NCBI RefSeq assembly: GCF_022201045.2
Contig: NC_068559.1
Span: 124,001 to 188,000, forward strand
DNA length: 64,000 nucleotides
Source of the DNA: Citrus sinensis
Taxonomy: Eukaryota; Streptophyta; Magnoliopsida; Sapindales; Rutaceae
Direction of reading: 5' to 3'
In this document: positions 25,189-37,962 of the stretch, one piece after another
Numbering within the stretch: position 1 is the stretch's first letter
How the letters are laid out: every line of letters starts with the position of its first letter
Notes under the pieces: model-generated
What the model was told of the DNA's origin: nothing
The model's input: the letters and a program-made list of their open reading frames with translations, nothing else
Databases searched by the model: none
Program-made: the position numbers and the translations under genes

Positions 25189-26095
25189 CTAAACCCTGAA
25201 ATTCTTTCCGGTGAAAGTTTGACCAAATTGCCAATTAGCAGGGACAATGTTCCAAGAAGTGGAAGTACGGCGGTCACTGCCAGTGACCCTGAAGCTGAGA
25301 GACTGACCAACCAAAACAGAATTAGACTGCCAGTTCTGTCCCCAGTTCCTGCTCAAGCTCATCCACCCAGTCCTGGAACCTTTGACGCTAGCCTTGACAA
25401 TATCCCCAGCACCAGCAACGTTGGTGATCAAGACCAAGTTGAAGTAACGGAAACCGTTGATGGTGAACCTGATGCCGCCTCTCTTCCTGCAAGGGACCCT
25501 GCGGTAAGAGACAGGAACAATTCCGGCGCGGTATTCGGCCATCTTGAGGAACATGGGCATGGCGAGATCGAAGTGAGGGCGAGGAGGGTTGCACCACCCC
25601 CCATTGTCGCTGGGTTGAGCGAAATTCGGAGGGCAAAAGTTGGTGGCAGTGACGAAGATTGAAGGGCTCCCAGCGTGGCACCATTGAGGGTCATTCGCAC
25701 ACTTAATCTCAAAACACGCACCGCAGCTCAACCCGTTGTTGAACAGTGCTGTGCTTAGCGCTGCCGTGTTAACGCCGTATCCTTGACTGTAGAGATTGCC
25801 GTACCCACAAGCACCTCCTGTTTGTTAAATATACAATTACACACAACCGAACAAATCAGAAACAGTTGACTGGTGGTAAATAATCATGTATGTTGATGCA
25901 AAACGCAAATAAATCACTGTGAAATTTAAGTGCACGCGTACCCATTGTTCCTGAGGCATCATTGCCTCCATAGAATGTAGCATGAGCGCTTTGCCATGCC
26001 TCGCCACCGTAAACGCCGGGGATTCTCGCATCAACACTAAGGGAGGAAAATGTAACAAAAGTCACAATACAAATGATGCCCACAGCGACACCCAT
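25189..26095 (-). CDS. Alpha-expansin (EXPA4-like)
   Basis: Two exons, 25942-26095 and 25189-25817 (124-bp intron), give 260 aa, a standard alpha-expansin length. The ATG at 26095 opens a signal peptide (about residues 1-23, [13 protein letters not shown] hydrophobic core) before [20 protein letters not shown]. Domain 1 (GH45-like, no hydrolytic activity known) has the Cys pattern of [31 protein letters not shown] and NFCPPNF, and the HFD motif at about 133-135. Domain 2 (CBM63) keeps [20 protein letters not shown] and ends TFTGKNFRV. Expansins loosen the primary wall non-enzymatically at acid pH. The intron after the ATGGG codon is at the conserved EXPA position. A TATA-like CATAAATACC lies on the minus strand at about 26215-26224. 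Confidence 0.95.
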
Positions 26096-26320
26096 TTGGT
26101 TTTAATTTCAACCCAACTAATTAAGAATAAGATGCTCCCCCAAGAAAAACAAAATTAAGACTTGGTGTTGTGGGTGACAGTGCGAGTGTGAGGAGAAGGC
26201 AAAGAGTTTGGAGTGGTATTTATGGACGAGAAGCGAGGGAAATTTTGTCAAAAAAGTTGAAATATTATTTTGGGGTTGGGGACAATATTTAATTTAATTA
26301 TCACCCTTAATTGGTGCTGT
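26096..26320 (-). promoter_or_regulatory. Expansin promoter and 5' UTR
   Basis: Minus-strand reading shows CATAAATACC at about 26215-26224, some 120-130 bp upstream of the ATG, a normal spacing for a plant TATA box and short leader. No other box was assigned. Confidence 0.45.
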
Positions 26321-28118
26321 TTCTAGTCGTGATTAATTACTAAGTTTAAAACTAGCGGTAAAAATAATTCAATCCCGTAGCCATGGGCCATGGGGTGGGG
26401 ACTTGGGGCAGACATGAATGCCCTTGAATTCTGACCATTTTAGGGAAAATGGATGGTGGGGTTTAGGGAAAGGTAAAGGGTATGAAGTGGAATACGGATG
26501 GGGTCGGGGATGTAGGACACATAAAGGTGAAGAAGCTTTGAGGCGGATATCGATATACATGAATTGAAATTGCTTTGCTTCATTCCCAAGTTGAGGCATC
26601 AATTACAGTATGTGCTCCACCCCAAGAATTTTGTTTCTTTTTGTTTCCTTCCTTCTTCATTTTCCCTTCTTTTTTTAATAAGATTTTGGAGGGACTACCA
26701 AATTGTACGGATAGGACAGGACGCAAGGTGTACTTGCCTCCGATGTCCATCCAATGTTGGACATCTATATCATTTTTGGGGCTGTTTTGAAATCAATATA
26801 TAAACAGGCTTTCTTTTTTTTTTTTTTTTTTTAAGCATATATAAATTTACCACTCACTCACAGTATTAAGAGTTGAAAACTAATTATTTATTCCACAAAA
26901 GCTTCCTTGAAGTAAGAAATTTGAATGCTCAAATTGTTGAGAAATTAATTTTAGATCAATTGTAAGTTAATTACATATAACGTAACTTAACAGTTGCCTC
27001 TGACGTGTGTTTATGTTTAATAAGGTATGCAGCTACACATGATAAAAATCAAATTAAATAAGATTAATAGTGTGTAAACACTTTAGAAAAGTACTAAGAA
27101 GACTCGACTACACATGATAAGAATCAAATGAAATAAAACAGTGTGTAAACAATTAAACATTTGAGAGGGGCTTAAAGGAAAAGAACTAGTGTCGAGGAAA
27201 GGAATGAAACAGAGTGGCGTTATTGACTTCCTTAATTAAATGAAGTGAATAAGGGAAAGGAATGGCGCCGTAACGAACTGACGTGCAAAAGTTGTAAAAG
27301 AATCCGCAATCAGCGGTCCTCGTATTACGCCGTGCATTAGCCGGATGTTTTAGTTAATTAGTGGACTGCTTACTTACTTACTACTACTACTCTCTTTATA
27401 TCATATTCTCATATCAGGTCGATCTAATCCTACGACAAGGTCAAGCTTTATGGCTCGAGGGCATGCAGGCTCTATGACTATCAAATCAAATGAATTAGGT
27501 GGCGTTGCCTTGCCTTGCCTTGCCTTTTACTTTTACAGGTCTACTGGCGCATTGAAGGAATTTTGAGGCAAACGAGATTTTATAGTGCAGGCAAAGTGGA
27601 AATTAAATATATAAAATAAAATCCAGGATCCATGCAGATGAGATGCAGATGCACCCCACCAAACAAATCTAGTAAACCCACCACGTCATCGTTATAATTA
27701 AGCTGTTGCGCAACAACACCTCACCCAACTCTTTTGCTGATTAATGCCTTGTGCATGTGAGGTTGCCACCAACACCATCAAATTAATTAATTAATTAAAT
27801 TCAATAATCTTTCCCCATTAATCTTCACTACTTAAACTAAAGATTGAAGATTTTTTCTTTTTTTTTAATCACTCTCAAAATCTAGGGAGGAGGGGCCATA
27901 GAACACCTCCACTCCTGGATTGATGACTAAACAATTATAGGAAGCAAAGGAGTATTTACTTGTCTTCAAGGTAATTAATGTCAACATAGACTGGGCAACT
28001 GTCGTGTATATATGTTGTGTATCTTCTGTTACGTGATTTTGATGATGTTAGAGGCCAACACCTGTGTAGTTTGCTTCAAATGGATGTTTTGATAATTCTA
28101 TGATCAATCAATTCATGG

Positions 28119-28153
<35 letters not shown>

Positions 28154-29486
28154 GATGATTGATTAACCACAAAATTATCACAACAGTTCTCCTTTCACGA
28201 CTCTTCTTGTTCAAGTTCTTAATTCTTGTTTTCACCGTTATCATAAGTTCATGGTCAATCATGTATACAGACGCTGCATTGATCATTTGAAGTAAATTAT
28301 ACGGTAAGTATGGATTATTAGCTAAATTACCGAGTTAAGTACGAAATAATTTGAAATTAATTAAGCAGAAACAAAGCTTTGGTATAATTACCCTACTTCA
28401 AAATAACAATAACCTGATACCTTTCTTGTTAACATGAAAAAGATTATTAACTAAAGGGTACCAAGAAGAGCATGAATTGGGTTGAAGTTAAAGAAATAAC
28501 TAATAACCAACATGCCCAAAGTCCATATACAATGAAAATATATAGAGTTCGATGGGATGTTTGATATCTTCGAATAAACGTTAAGAATCTACCTATTCGT
28601 TATGGTAAAATTTGTAGCACTGAAAATCAAATTTTATTAGATATTTGGGTACATAGTGATCACTTGTGCAATCACTAAACATGGCAAAAACATGGTAATT
28701 AATCATGAAACTGATCAATGGTTGGTTAATAAAAATAATTTCGTGCGATCATCATGTACAGTGATTCATAATTCAAGCGTGCTTTACTTGAAATTTTGCC
28801 TGATCTTTATTAGGCAAATTTTGATCAAAGGGGCCATTTTCCTTTTCTTATGTCTGCTCTTTAGACATATATGAAACATCAAGACATATTGTAACTAGAT
28901 ATATAGGTCCTATTGAGCTGGCTTTACGCAATCCCCAAACTAAAAGAAGGTTCCAAGTTTCTTGAGCAAGCAAATTCGGTCGGTATCATCATATCTTCAT
29001 CAAAAACTTTCTCGGCCCATACACACAAGCTTGCAACTCTGCTTGCTTGATTCTTTAAGCTTTGATGGATTGGAGACAGAAGATCCATATCAAGTTATCA
29101 ACTAACGTAACTACCATTTAAAAAAAGGGGGCCGAAAGAATTATTTTCCAGAGATTTTGTGTGATGTTATCGGGGCCTATGCATGTTTTGTTGGCTTACT
29201 TTTTAACGGCAAAGTAATGCATTGCTTGCTTATGCCGTAAATAGTTATGTGATTCCAAATCTTCCTTTTCTTCTGCATTTGCTTTTAAAACGTTTATGGG
29301 ATCATCATAGGGTTGCATTTGAAATTTGTAGCCTATCGATGAATTTTGGCTAGTACAGTTAGTTGTATGGATTCATATGTGTATGTGTGTGTATAAATGT
29401 TTCAGATTTATTTCTGATGAGGCCCTTTTTTTGCAAAATGAATCCTCATCTGTTTGCTAGACTGTGATGATTGGGAGAGCCCAATT
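26321..29486. other. Gene-poor intergenic region
   Basis: AT-rich DNA with a T run at about 26814-26832, a TTAA run at 27784-27798 and a (TA)n microsatellite at 28121-28150. Frames such as 26564-26803 and 28656-28874 show no family resemblance. Nothing further is identified. Confidence 0.45.
28121..28150. repeat. (TA)15 microsatellite
   Basis: Uninterrupted TA dinucleotide run of about 30 bp, probably length-variable between individuals. Confidence 0.9.
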
Positions 29487-29601
29487 ACCAACACTACGAC
29501 CAGTAAGCAGTAACCCATCTGTACAGTGAGTAACATTAATACAACCAACACTACGACCAGTAAGCAGTAACCCATCTGTACAGTGAGTAACATTAATACA
29601 C
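29487..29601. repeat. 57-bp perfect tandem duplication
   Basis: Two head-to-tail copies of a 57-bp unit starting ACCAACACTACGACCAGTAA and ending ACATTAATACA. The copies look identical over the full unit, pointing to a recent event. It lies 20 bp from an hAT-type MITE. Confidence 0.9.
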
Positions 29602-29619
29602 ACAGGAAATACAATGACA

Positions 29620-29978
29620 AGGGTTGGTAATTCTATCCCAAAAATGTCTCATATATATAAGTGGGATGAAAAAATGTCTCATTCCAGTTCATATATATTT
29701 TTTTGGGATAAAAATATGTCATAATTCTATCCCAAAAGAGATGAGATCATACGAGATCCCATCCCAATTGGAAAAATTCTCATTTTTAGTTGGCAATGAG
29801 ACGGGATGGGACGAAATTTACCAATTCCACTCCCTTCCCGTATATGCAAGTGGAATAAAAAAAAATCTCACTCCCGTCCCTAAATTTTTTTATACGATAA
29901 AAATATATCATAATCTCATCCCAAATATAATGGGATCCCGCATGACCTCATCCCATCGGAAAAAATTACCACCCCTAA
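29620..29978. mobile_element. hAT-type MITE with 8-bp TSD
   Basis: The target duplication CAATGACA occurs at 29612-29619 and 29979-29986. Inside it the left end reads AGGGTTGGTAATT and the right end, on the opposite strand, TTAGGGGTGGTAATT. The 359-bp interior is built of GGGATGAGA/CCCATCCC-type degenerate repeats. An 8-bp duplication and GGGTGGTAATT-type ends fit the hAT superfamily. There is no transposase. Confidence 0.8.
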
Positions 29979-30570
29979 CAATGACAAACAATTAATTAAT
30001 TATTACAGTGAAGTAGCTGTGGGCCTGAGCCAATCCAATTTAATCTTCGCGACATCAGAGCGCTTTGTTTTGTTGGGTCAGGAATATTGAATTATATGCA
30101 TTCGAGCTTTCGAGTGTTGGATTGGATTGGTATAAAAAAGTGCAACTAAAGGCTTTTCACAATGGCCCAGTTTATTTGTTTGCTTCGCATTTAACTTCTA
30201 ATTCGCATTTGTCGCTACTCGCTAGTAACCCTATTAATATTATCACCGCAAAACCTCTATCGATAAGATAAATGCAATCGAATTTAGAGAACTAGTAGTA
30301 GTACCCCTTTGTTTTCAGATTTTCATCATCTATTTTTATATATCCCTTTTTATACACGAATAAAAGAATTTTTAGGTGCAATTATCCGTTATTTTTTTTA
30401 ATACTGTATTGTTGCTATGTACAACTATGTCTAAGCTCCTCAATTTTGTATTTTAAAAACTTCTCGACATCAGTAGTCATCAATACGACACCTTATATGA
30501 AAACAGTCTCAGATTAATCAAAACATTATAAATTAAACCATGAAGTATATGTATGTTTTTGTAAATTTAT

Positions 30571-32314
30571 AATCTAACAGAAGCGAATTAATAGGGTAGA
30601 TAAACACTAGATATTGTTTTAGTACATGACCAAATCATCGTGATAAGGTTATGCTCTAACTGAAATGAGATTAGATGACGCTTTAATCCAAACGACTCTA
30701 TAAAGAGATTTTTGAGATTACCCAAAAGAAAATTATAAAAGAGGGGTTATTGATGAACAATTAAAGTTGTAGTTATGAAAATAAAAACAAGACTTCCCTA
30801 TTTATAAGAGATTAAACTTATTTCCCAAAGTTAACTTAAAAACGAAAACTAAATCATAATTATACTAGAAATAAATGATTAAAGCACATACCAAGTGGAC
30901 TCTAATTAAAAATTAAAAAATATATATCAAAATACCTAAAATAAAAAAATTTTAAAATCCTAAAATAACGTCCTACATTAATCTCCCCCTCTTAAAAGAA
31001 AACTCTTTCTCGAGTTTATTTGGAGTATAGAACTTGAAGCAGAGCATTAGTGCATCTTGGAGCTTGAACTTGTAGTCTTGCTCATCAATCGTGCTTGAAA
31101 CTAGAAATTCTCCATGCTTCATCTTTTTTTTTACGCTTATGAGTAAATCTTCGAGAAAAATTAGTCTTGTACTCACTCCCAAGCCCCTTTAAGTCCTTTT
31201 CTTTCCAAATCTTGCTTAATATTCTCTCCAATTAACTTTATCTTTGTAGCATTTCCAAATCTCACTCAATATTCTTGCCAATTAACTTTATCTTTGTAGC
31301 CAAATCTTCTTCAAGAATAATCTTTTTGTCTTCAACGTGGATATGCATAATCATGTCAATTGTTGTTGGGACTCTTCAACTTGATTTTACTACGTAAACT
31401 CGATCACACTGTTAGGCTCAATACTCAAGTCAATAGTAGGTTGTATCTCTTTTTGAAAAATCTCAGTTAGATCAATAATCTCATCATCTTCTACTTTTAT
31501 CGGTGTAAAAAGAGATTGTTTGAAATCATCACAATGAACAAAATGGTCTTTCATCAATTTTATCATATTAAACCATTCTTTAATTTCATCTTGTCCTTGT
31601 CGAATAATTGATTCTTGTGATTGTTTCCACTAATCTAAAGCATCACTTGTCAACTTAAATATTGTATAAGAAACAACAACTACCGATGAGACTGTTTGAA
31701 GAAAATCATCCATCATACATATTTAGTAAAAAATATCATTAGAATTACCATCAAAATCTACGATATCTTTAAACTCAAGAAGATAATATGAACTTTGATA
31801 CTCCATCTTTATCATTTTTTTTTCTCAAATTAAAAATATAACTAATGATAAAATTGTAAATAAGGCTTAATTCTCGAGTTTGGTTTGGCTGGCGGCTAAA
31901 GTTTTTAATTTTGAGATTTTTTTTTCATTTTTATAGTGATGGTTTTGGTAGGAATAAATGTGGGTAGTAAGAAAGTTGTGCAACTAGCACAAAATTGCTC
32001 TAATACCAAGAGAGGTGTGGTAGAATCGGATTGATAAAGCAGATAAACATTAAATATTGTTCTAATACCAATTCAAGCCAATGCGATAAACATTAAAAAT
32101 ATTGTTCTAGTTTGTTAGTGATTATAATCTACAATTTATTTCTCTAAGTTAAACTTAAAAAGAGAAAATAAATCATAATTATACTTTAAATAAAAGACTA
32201 AAGTACATATCATTATGAACTCTAATTAAAAAATAGAAAAATATCAAAAATATTAAGATAATAAAATTCTAAAATCTTAAAATAACATTGTAGATTATAA
32301 TCACTAACAAACTA
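30571..32314 (-). mobile_element. Degenerate LTR retroelement, antisense
   Basis: Two diverged LTR-like copies are seen. The left (30571-30977) and right (32009-32289, partly deleted) share AGATAAACA...ATATTGTT and AAATCATAATTATACT. Read on the minus strand, TGGTATTAGAGC (31997-32008) matches a primer-binding site for initiator-Met tRNA just inside the right copy. A purine-rich AAGAGGGGGAGA lies just before the left copy, which begins TGTAGGACG. The internal 1 kb has only broken frames and no reverse transcriptase or integrase motif. It resembles a small gag-like or LARD-type derivative. Confidence 0.65.
32108..32314. repeat. 28-bp perfect inverted repeat around LTR fragment
   Basis: Bases 32108-32135 and 32287-32314 are exact reverse complements over 28 bp (core TAGTTTGTTAGTGATTATAA). 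They flank about 151 bp of right-LTR sequence. Confidence 0.9.
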
Positions 32315-32414
32315 AAAGAACGCACATTATGACCTTTTAAGGAACTGCATATAATTGTGTGATGCACGCAACGTTATAAGCAACTCTCCAAATATACGGT
32401 TGGATATCATTTTT

Positions 32415-32590
32415 AAATTTTTTTTTTTTTTTTAATGTCGAGAGAAGATTTCGTTAAAAGATTACAACAAGACATATCTCATATCGCTCAAAAATTACAT
32501 CAAATTAAAGATCTCAAATTAGACGGAGCATGTTGACTCAACCGACATCAACACAAACCGTCCTTCTCCCACAAAAAGACCGAAAAATGA
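32415..32590 (-). mobile_element. LINE-tail-like fragment, 5' truncated
   Basis: On the minus strand the segment ends ATCTTTTAACGAAATCTTCT and then runs into an A tract (the T run at about 32417-32434 on the plus strand). That is how 5'-truncated plant L1-type retroposons end. No reverse-transcriptase motif remains, so this rests on the tail alone. Confidence 0.3.
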
Positions 32591-34520
32591 ATAATTATAT
32601 CATTATGATTGATGAAGATAAATTTTAAAAAATTTTAAGATAAAAAAAAAAAATTCTATGATTTCTATTAATTTAAAGTGCCAAGTTCTACAAAGCTTTA
32701 GTTATAAAAATTACAGAAATTAATTGTAACTAAACTAATCTTAAGTTGCAAATTCTTTTTCTTAATTACAATTATATCCCACGAGGCTTTGTTCTAAAAT
32801 TCTATAACTAATTCACCGACTTCATTACTTTTTTTTTTTTTTAAATTGGAGTTTTTTAATAATGTATTCCAACTGTTCAATTGCGTGTACGAAGTGCATT
32901 CCATGGTATTTGAAAGGTAAAGACAAAACTATATAGGATTAAAAAATAGAGATTCTTATTAAAATGCCTAAAATATAAATAAGATTCTTTAACATCATGC
33001 TGATCAAGACACCCCAATAAAGTTCAAACTGCTCAATTCCCACAAACCCTAAACCTTCATATTAAAAAGAATGTTAGATCTAGAATTTTGCATTTTAGAA
33101 TCCGAATGTATTATTAGTTGGATGAATTGGGTTACAATCCCATCAAAAAGAAAATCACAAACCCTCAAAATGCAAAAAATATCACCTTAAAATTTGTTTT
33201 TTTTTTTTAAATCTTCGTTCATACCAAAAAAAAAAAAAAAAAACTGAACGTAAACACTGTATAATTTTTGTATAATCCAAATACAAATTTGGTTTTACTA
33301 TCCCCAAACGTATGTACTTACATTACCTATGTATCATAATTATCCCTTGATCATATTACACGGTCATCATTAAGAGAAAATTAAGCAATAATTAATACCC
33401 ATCTCATGATCTTTGATATATCAGATTTTGGTGGGTGTGCGTATATACATAATTAAGAAAAACTGATTTTTTTTAATTAAAGAATAAATAAATAATCTTT
33501 TGCCGCCCCCACAAGCAATTGCATAAACTGGCTTTGTGATCTTTTCAAATTAATTTAATTTTGCATCTCTCTCATGAGTTAGAACTTAGATGGCAGGACA
33601 TGCAAGCAAGCTCCTCCTAGCTTAGCAGCTAGGCACAAGCAAGCAATCACATGGGTGTTTGTTTCCGGACTTCAAAATCACAAAAGCAGTCTAATAAGAG
33701 CGAGCGCATGTTTCTTTGTTGACATTGGATTTTAATCCAACGACCTTGTGTGTCATTATTAGAGCATATGCTTGCCTAGCCGTATTCCCCAAATTAAGCT
33801 TTGTTAATTTGATCAAAATTTAGGTAACATGCCTTACCATTCCATCTCTCTCTCTCTCCCTCTCCCTCTCTCAACTTCCATAAATTTTTACATTTTCAGA
33901 TTAAAAATTCTATGTTTTAACAATAACAGTTGTATGTTTTTCTTTGGAAAGATTACGGCAATAATTCATTTAAAACAATCATGCCCTTGCGTCAGTGTCT
34001 GTGTGGCATTGCATCATCCTATGCTTATAAAATCAATTAATTTGTATTTAAAAATTACAAACATACAGCATTAAAAAAGAATTATATATAATCATTTTTA
34101 AGTGCAAGCGCCTGTATTTTTTAAAATGGAATTCGAATTTTACGGCATTATAAAAGACTTTTACACCATAATAAACCACTCAAAACTATTTTGCACCACA
34201 TAGCGTAATAACTTTCTCGCACTTTAATAAAATATGGAAACCCTCATGAAAAATTTTCATCCGAAGTCCCTTTTTTTGGACACAAATTTTCACACATGAT
34301 CTTATCCCGTTAATCACAATAATTTTGATGGCTAAGATTATTTTTTTTATAGAGATTAGTTGTGAACAAATAAAGTCAATTTATTAATAATAGATCCCAT
34401 AACTATTATTACCACAACTCCTATATATTTTCTCTCCTATTTACTCTTAACCGATCTTCATATAGATTCACTCATCTTCTTCCTGTGTTGTTGTCTCGTT
34501 CTCTATTTTTAACGTGCACG
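32591..34520. other. AT-rich spacer, no gene seen
   Basis: Contains several T and A runs and a CT-rich microsatellite (about 33845-33872). The 81-codon frame at 33829-34074 is low complexity and unrecognised. Confidence 0.5.
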
Positions 34521-34721
34521 ATGATGATGATGAAACGTTTTCTACAGTTGTTATTCTATATATCAGAATTAGTAATTTTTATATTCAATATTTCTCCCCC
34601 TAATGTTCATGTTCAATATTGCACTTGGCTAGACTTGGTTTCAGAATTCATAACCATGGCTAATATGTTTCGAGCAAGGGTCTGCCGAAATATAGTTTTA
34701 TCATTGGCGCACAAGCCATAG
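34521..34721 (+). CDS. Possible small hydrophobic/secreted peptide
   Basis: An ATG at 34521 opens 66 codons. The start is basic (MMMMKR), followed by a strongly hydrophobic stretch (FLQLLFYISELVIFIFNI) resembling a signal peptide or membrane anchor, then a short polar tail with two Cys. A TATA-like CTATATATTT lies about 95 bp upstream (34423-34432). I recognise no family, and the frame could be chance in AT-rich DNA. Confidence 0.2.
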   Translation: MMMMKRFLQLLFYISELVIFIFNISPPNVHVQYCTWLDLVSEFITMANMFRARVCRNIVLSLAHKP

Positions 34722-37150
34722 TATTTCAGTGAGAACAGAATATTATGTTCGGTTTAAGAACCATATTAATCTGCGTTTACAAGATAAACTTTTTTTAGTG
34801 CTAATACTCGAGTAAGTAGGAGGGATAAATGCGTCCAGTAGTTGACTTTATTTCTTTACAGAGTAATTCTTATCAGTAAACAATCTCAGCTATATCAAAA
34901 TTATTATGATTTAAAGAGTAAGATTTTGTGTCAAAATTCTCTGGTGCGGATGACTTGTATTTTAAAATATTTATTCGTACCATATACTGTAATAATAAAT
35001 TCACATGAAATTTTGTATTTAGATATTTATAGGTGAGAATTGAAAAGTGAATAGTTTCCACATTGTGTATCGGGAACACAGGTTCTTCAAGTTTGAGGGA
35101 TCGAGTGTTGTGATGATGCACGGACCATTAAAAATTTCCCAATTTTGCACTCAAATCGAAATAAAGTAGAAAAGAAAATTTTCTTAAATTAGCCATTCAT
35201 CCATCCAGGCTGCAGGAGGCAGCAGTTTAGGACTCGTGGTAATCCACGCCTTCCAGTGGTTGCGGGAAATTACTTACACGGCTTTAAAATCGTCGGTCGT
35301 ATTGTCCGTGTTGAGAAGTAAAATTCATAAGCGAGTAAATTTAATTTAATTTAATTTAATTTATTCCGCCAAAATTCCTTTCCCTGCATGCATACGTGCC
35401 TCAGAATTGGAGCCACCTCCTATCTCAGACCAGACCATTTTCCATTTTGACGTGCAAAGTGGAATCCGACCACGAATAATCAACGAAGATTATTAAAAAA
35501 AACCCAACGTAGTATCCGACACGTGTCAAAAAGCCCACTGAGATTGACACGTGGCAAAGCGTGCGAAACAGGTAACCTTTATTGACTTTGGGGTAGATAA
35601 ATCCTCCTAATCCAAACTCGAAAACAAACGGCAGTTAACCGCTTTTCGGCCACTCGTTTACGGTACCTTCTAGGCCACACAACGTCACAACTCAATCCCC
35701 GAATCTCCCACCGGCAACCCGAACAATCCTTTATCATATTAAATAATAATTATAATTACGAAATAAATAAAAAAGTTGCCAGTATTTTCTTCTAACTGAC
35801 GCCGTCAATTTTTCCCCTCTCAGTCTCTCTCTTTTCCGTTATTAGATTTGGACTAAACGCTGTCAACGTCAAATTAAATTAGAACCAATAATTAATGGAA
35901 TTTTTAATGTTTAATCGATACATTAAATTGTTAATTCTTTATTTATTTATTTATTAGTGTTGATTGTATAATCAATTTGCTTATCCTTTAGAAAACAAAT
36001 AATTTAAGTAAATATAATAAAAGGTGAATTACACGGCTTCCTTTTTTTTTTTCAAATAATTAGGTTTTAGTTGCAAATACAGTAGACCGCAAATTTTAGA
36101 TTTACATAAAATAAGCACACGTTTTTTAAGTTGTCAAGAAACTCTGGTGTCTTTGGTCTCTTCAAGATGCGTTGGGAGTTGAGTAACCAAACTTTGAATA
36201 CGCGATCGCAAATTCGCAATCCACAGATTTGCCTTTCTTACCACCTTTTTTTTTGTCGTTTATTTTTTATTTTTTACCTCTCTCATATTTATTTTTTTTT
36301 TTTTCCAAAAATAATCTGGTGAATAACTGCATATATGGCGTATCGCGATTCATGTTAATGATATTAAAGTTGTGAATTGCTAATTAATGTTCACTAAATC
36401 ATAGTCCTATATATTTTACTAACAAAATTATGAAATATTAATGGTGATTTTCTTCAAACATTTTAATATTGGTATGGTAAATAAATGGTTGAAAAATATT
36501 TGAGTTCTCAAATGTAATGGTGATTTTTTTTTGGATATATAATGTAGTAGATTTTAGTTTATGATCATCTTATATATCTAGGATAGTGCCATCACAAATA
36601 TGGTTGGTACAAGAGGTTGTAATTTTTTGAATATAAATAAATTTGTATGTAAAATTAAAAAAAAAAAAACAATTTTTACGACAACAATTATCATCAACTC
36701 AAGTACAAATTAAAAATTTATCTAAAGAAGTACACGCAGTGAACAAAACACGATTCTTATTATGATGTGGCCGAACGATGAGAAGATTGGATCTCAAATA
36801 TTCTTTGTTTACAAAGCATCACCAGCTCTGCAAGCCAAGGGGCATATCCCATAACATATTCCATCCGATGTGGACCAATGAAACAAAGAGCACACGAAAC
36901 TAACCAACTCACACCCACACCAAATGGGTTCTTCGTCTTTTTCAGTTCAAACAAGTAAAATTCCACATCGATTTATCTTATCCTAAAATAAGAAATGTGC
37001 CCTGTGACCAAGGCTTTCATAGAATGAGCTCATTATCAAACGCGTGTCAAATCTACAGAGTTTTGGTAACCGGATATTGCCGGTACAACAGTTCCCTAAA
37101 CCTGCTGATCCGGTTTTGTGGCCAATAAAAAATGAAAAATTATAAATAAA
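34722..37150. other. Distal upstream region of the TRP gene
   Basis: Mixed AT-rich DNA with a patch of higher complexity at 35200-35860 that holds two ABRE-like sites, a TTTAA run (35340-35361) and long T runs. No coding region is supported. The 68-codon minus-strand frame at 36760-36966 is unrecognised. Confidence 0.4.
35518..35555. promoter_or_regulatory. Paired ABRE/G-box sites
   Basis: GACACGTGTC (a 10-bp palindrome, 35518-35527) and GACACGTGGC (35546-35555) share GACACGTG and sit 28 bp apart, start to start. ACACGTGGC is the canonical abscisic-acid response element bound by bZIP factors. The nearest downstream transcript seen is the TRP gene, whose leader starts about 1.6 kb away, so the target is uncertain. 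Confidence 0.55.
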
Positions 37151-37915
37151 AGGGGGGGTTTTAGCAGTTATTTCTTGTGTGGGGTTTTTCGTTTATGTCC
37201 AATTTCTAGAGAGAGAGGGAAAATAAATAACTGAATTTTGGAGAGAGAGAGAGAGAGAGTTTGAATTTTGATTCACTCTTTGTAATAGATTTGAATTTGA
37301 TCGTTGGTGTTTACAGGTAAGTTGAAAGCATTCGGTTTCATTGTTTTGATATTTTGATTCGTAATTGTGGTGGATTTTGTGTTCTAATGCTGAATCTGAT
37401 GATCATGTGATAAGAATTGTGATGAGAAGTGAATTTCGATTTTGATTTGTGATCATGATCCGATCTTCAAGCTGAGGTTTTGTGGAATTCGATGAGTTGA
37501 TCGAGAATTTTGATTTTGTGGGAGTTGAACGATCCTGATTTCGAATCACTTTTTTCGTAAATGAATTGCTCATTTTTGTTTAAACAATGATATGAAACTT
37601 TTCAATGTGTTACTTTCATGATTTTTTTTTTTTTGAAAAACATGAATTTTGGTGGGAATTTACATTGGATAGTGGATAATTTCATTAATTTTGTTGGTTT
37701 TGGAATTTTCTTTTAACATAATTGATCTTATTGTTGAATTGCTTGATATGATCGGGATTTCATGAAATTCAAGCTCAATTCCTTACATGTGATGGTTATG
37801 GATTTGGAAATCTCAAGTGTATCTGAATGGTGATCAATTGCAACTTTAGTTTTTTCGGTTGATGACTGATTGGGCTTTGGGATCTGCTTCGTAGATACCC
37901 ATCGAGGATATCTTA

Positions 37916-37962
<47 letters not shown>

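Noticed and set aside
24982-25662. 226-codon plus-strand frame
   Set aside because: Mostly antisense to the expansin second exon; its Pro/Ser/Ala-rich sequence is the shadow of the conserved EXPA codons.
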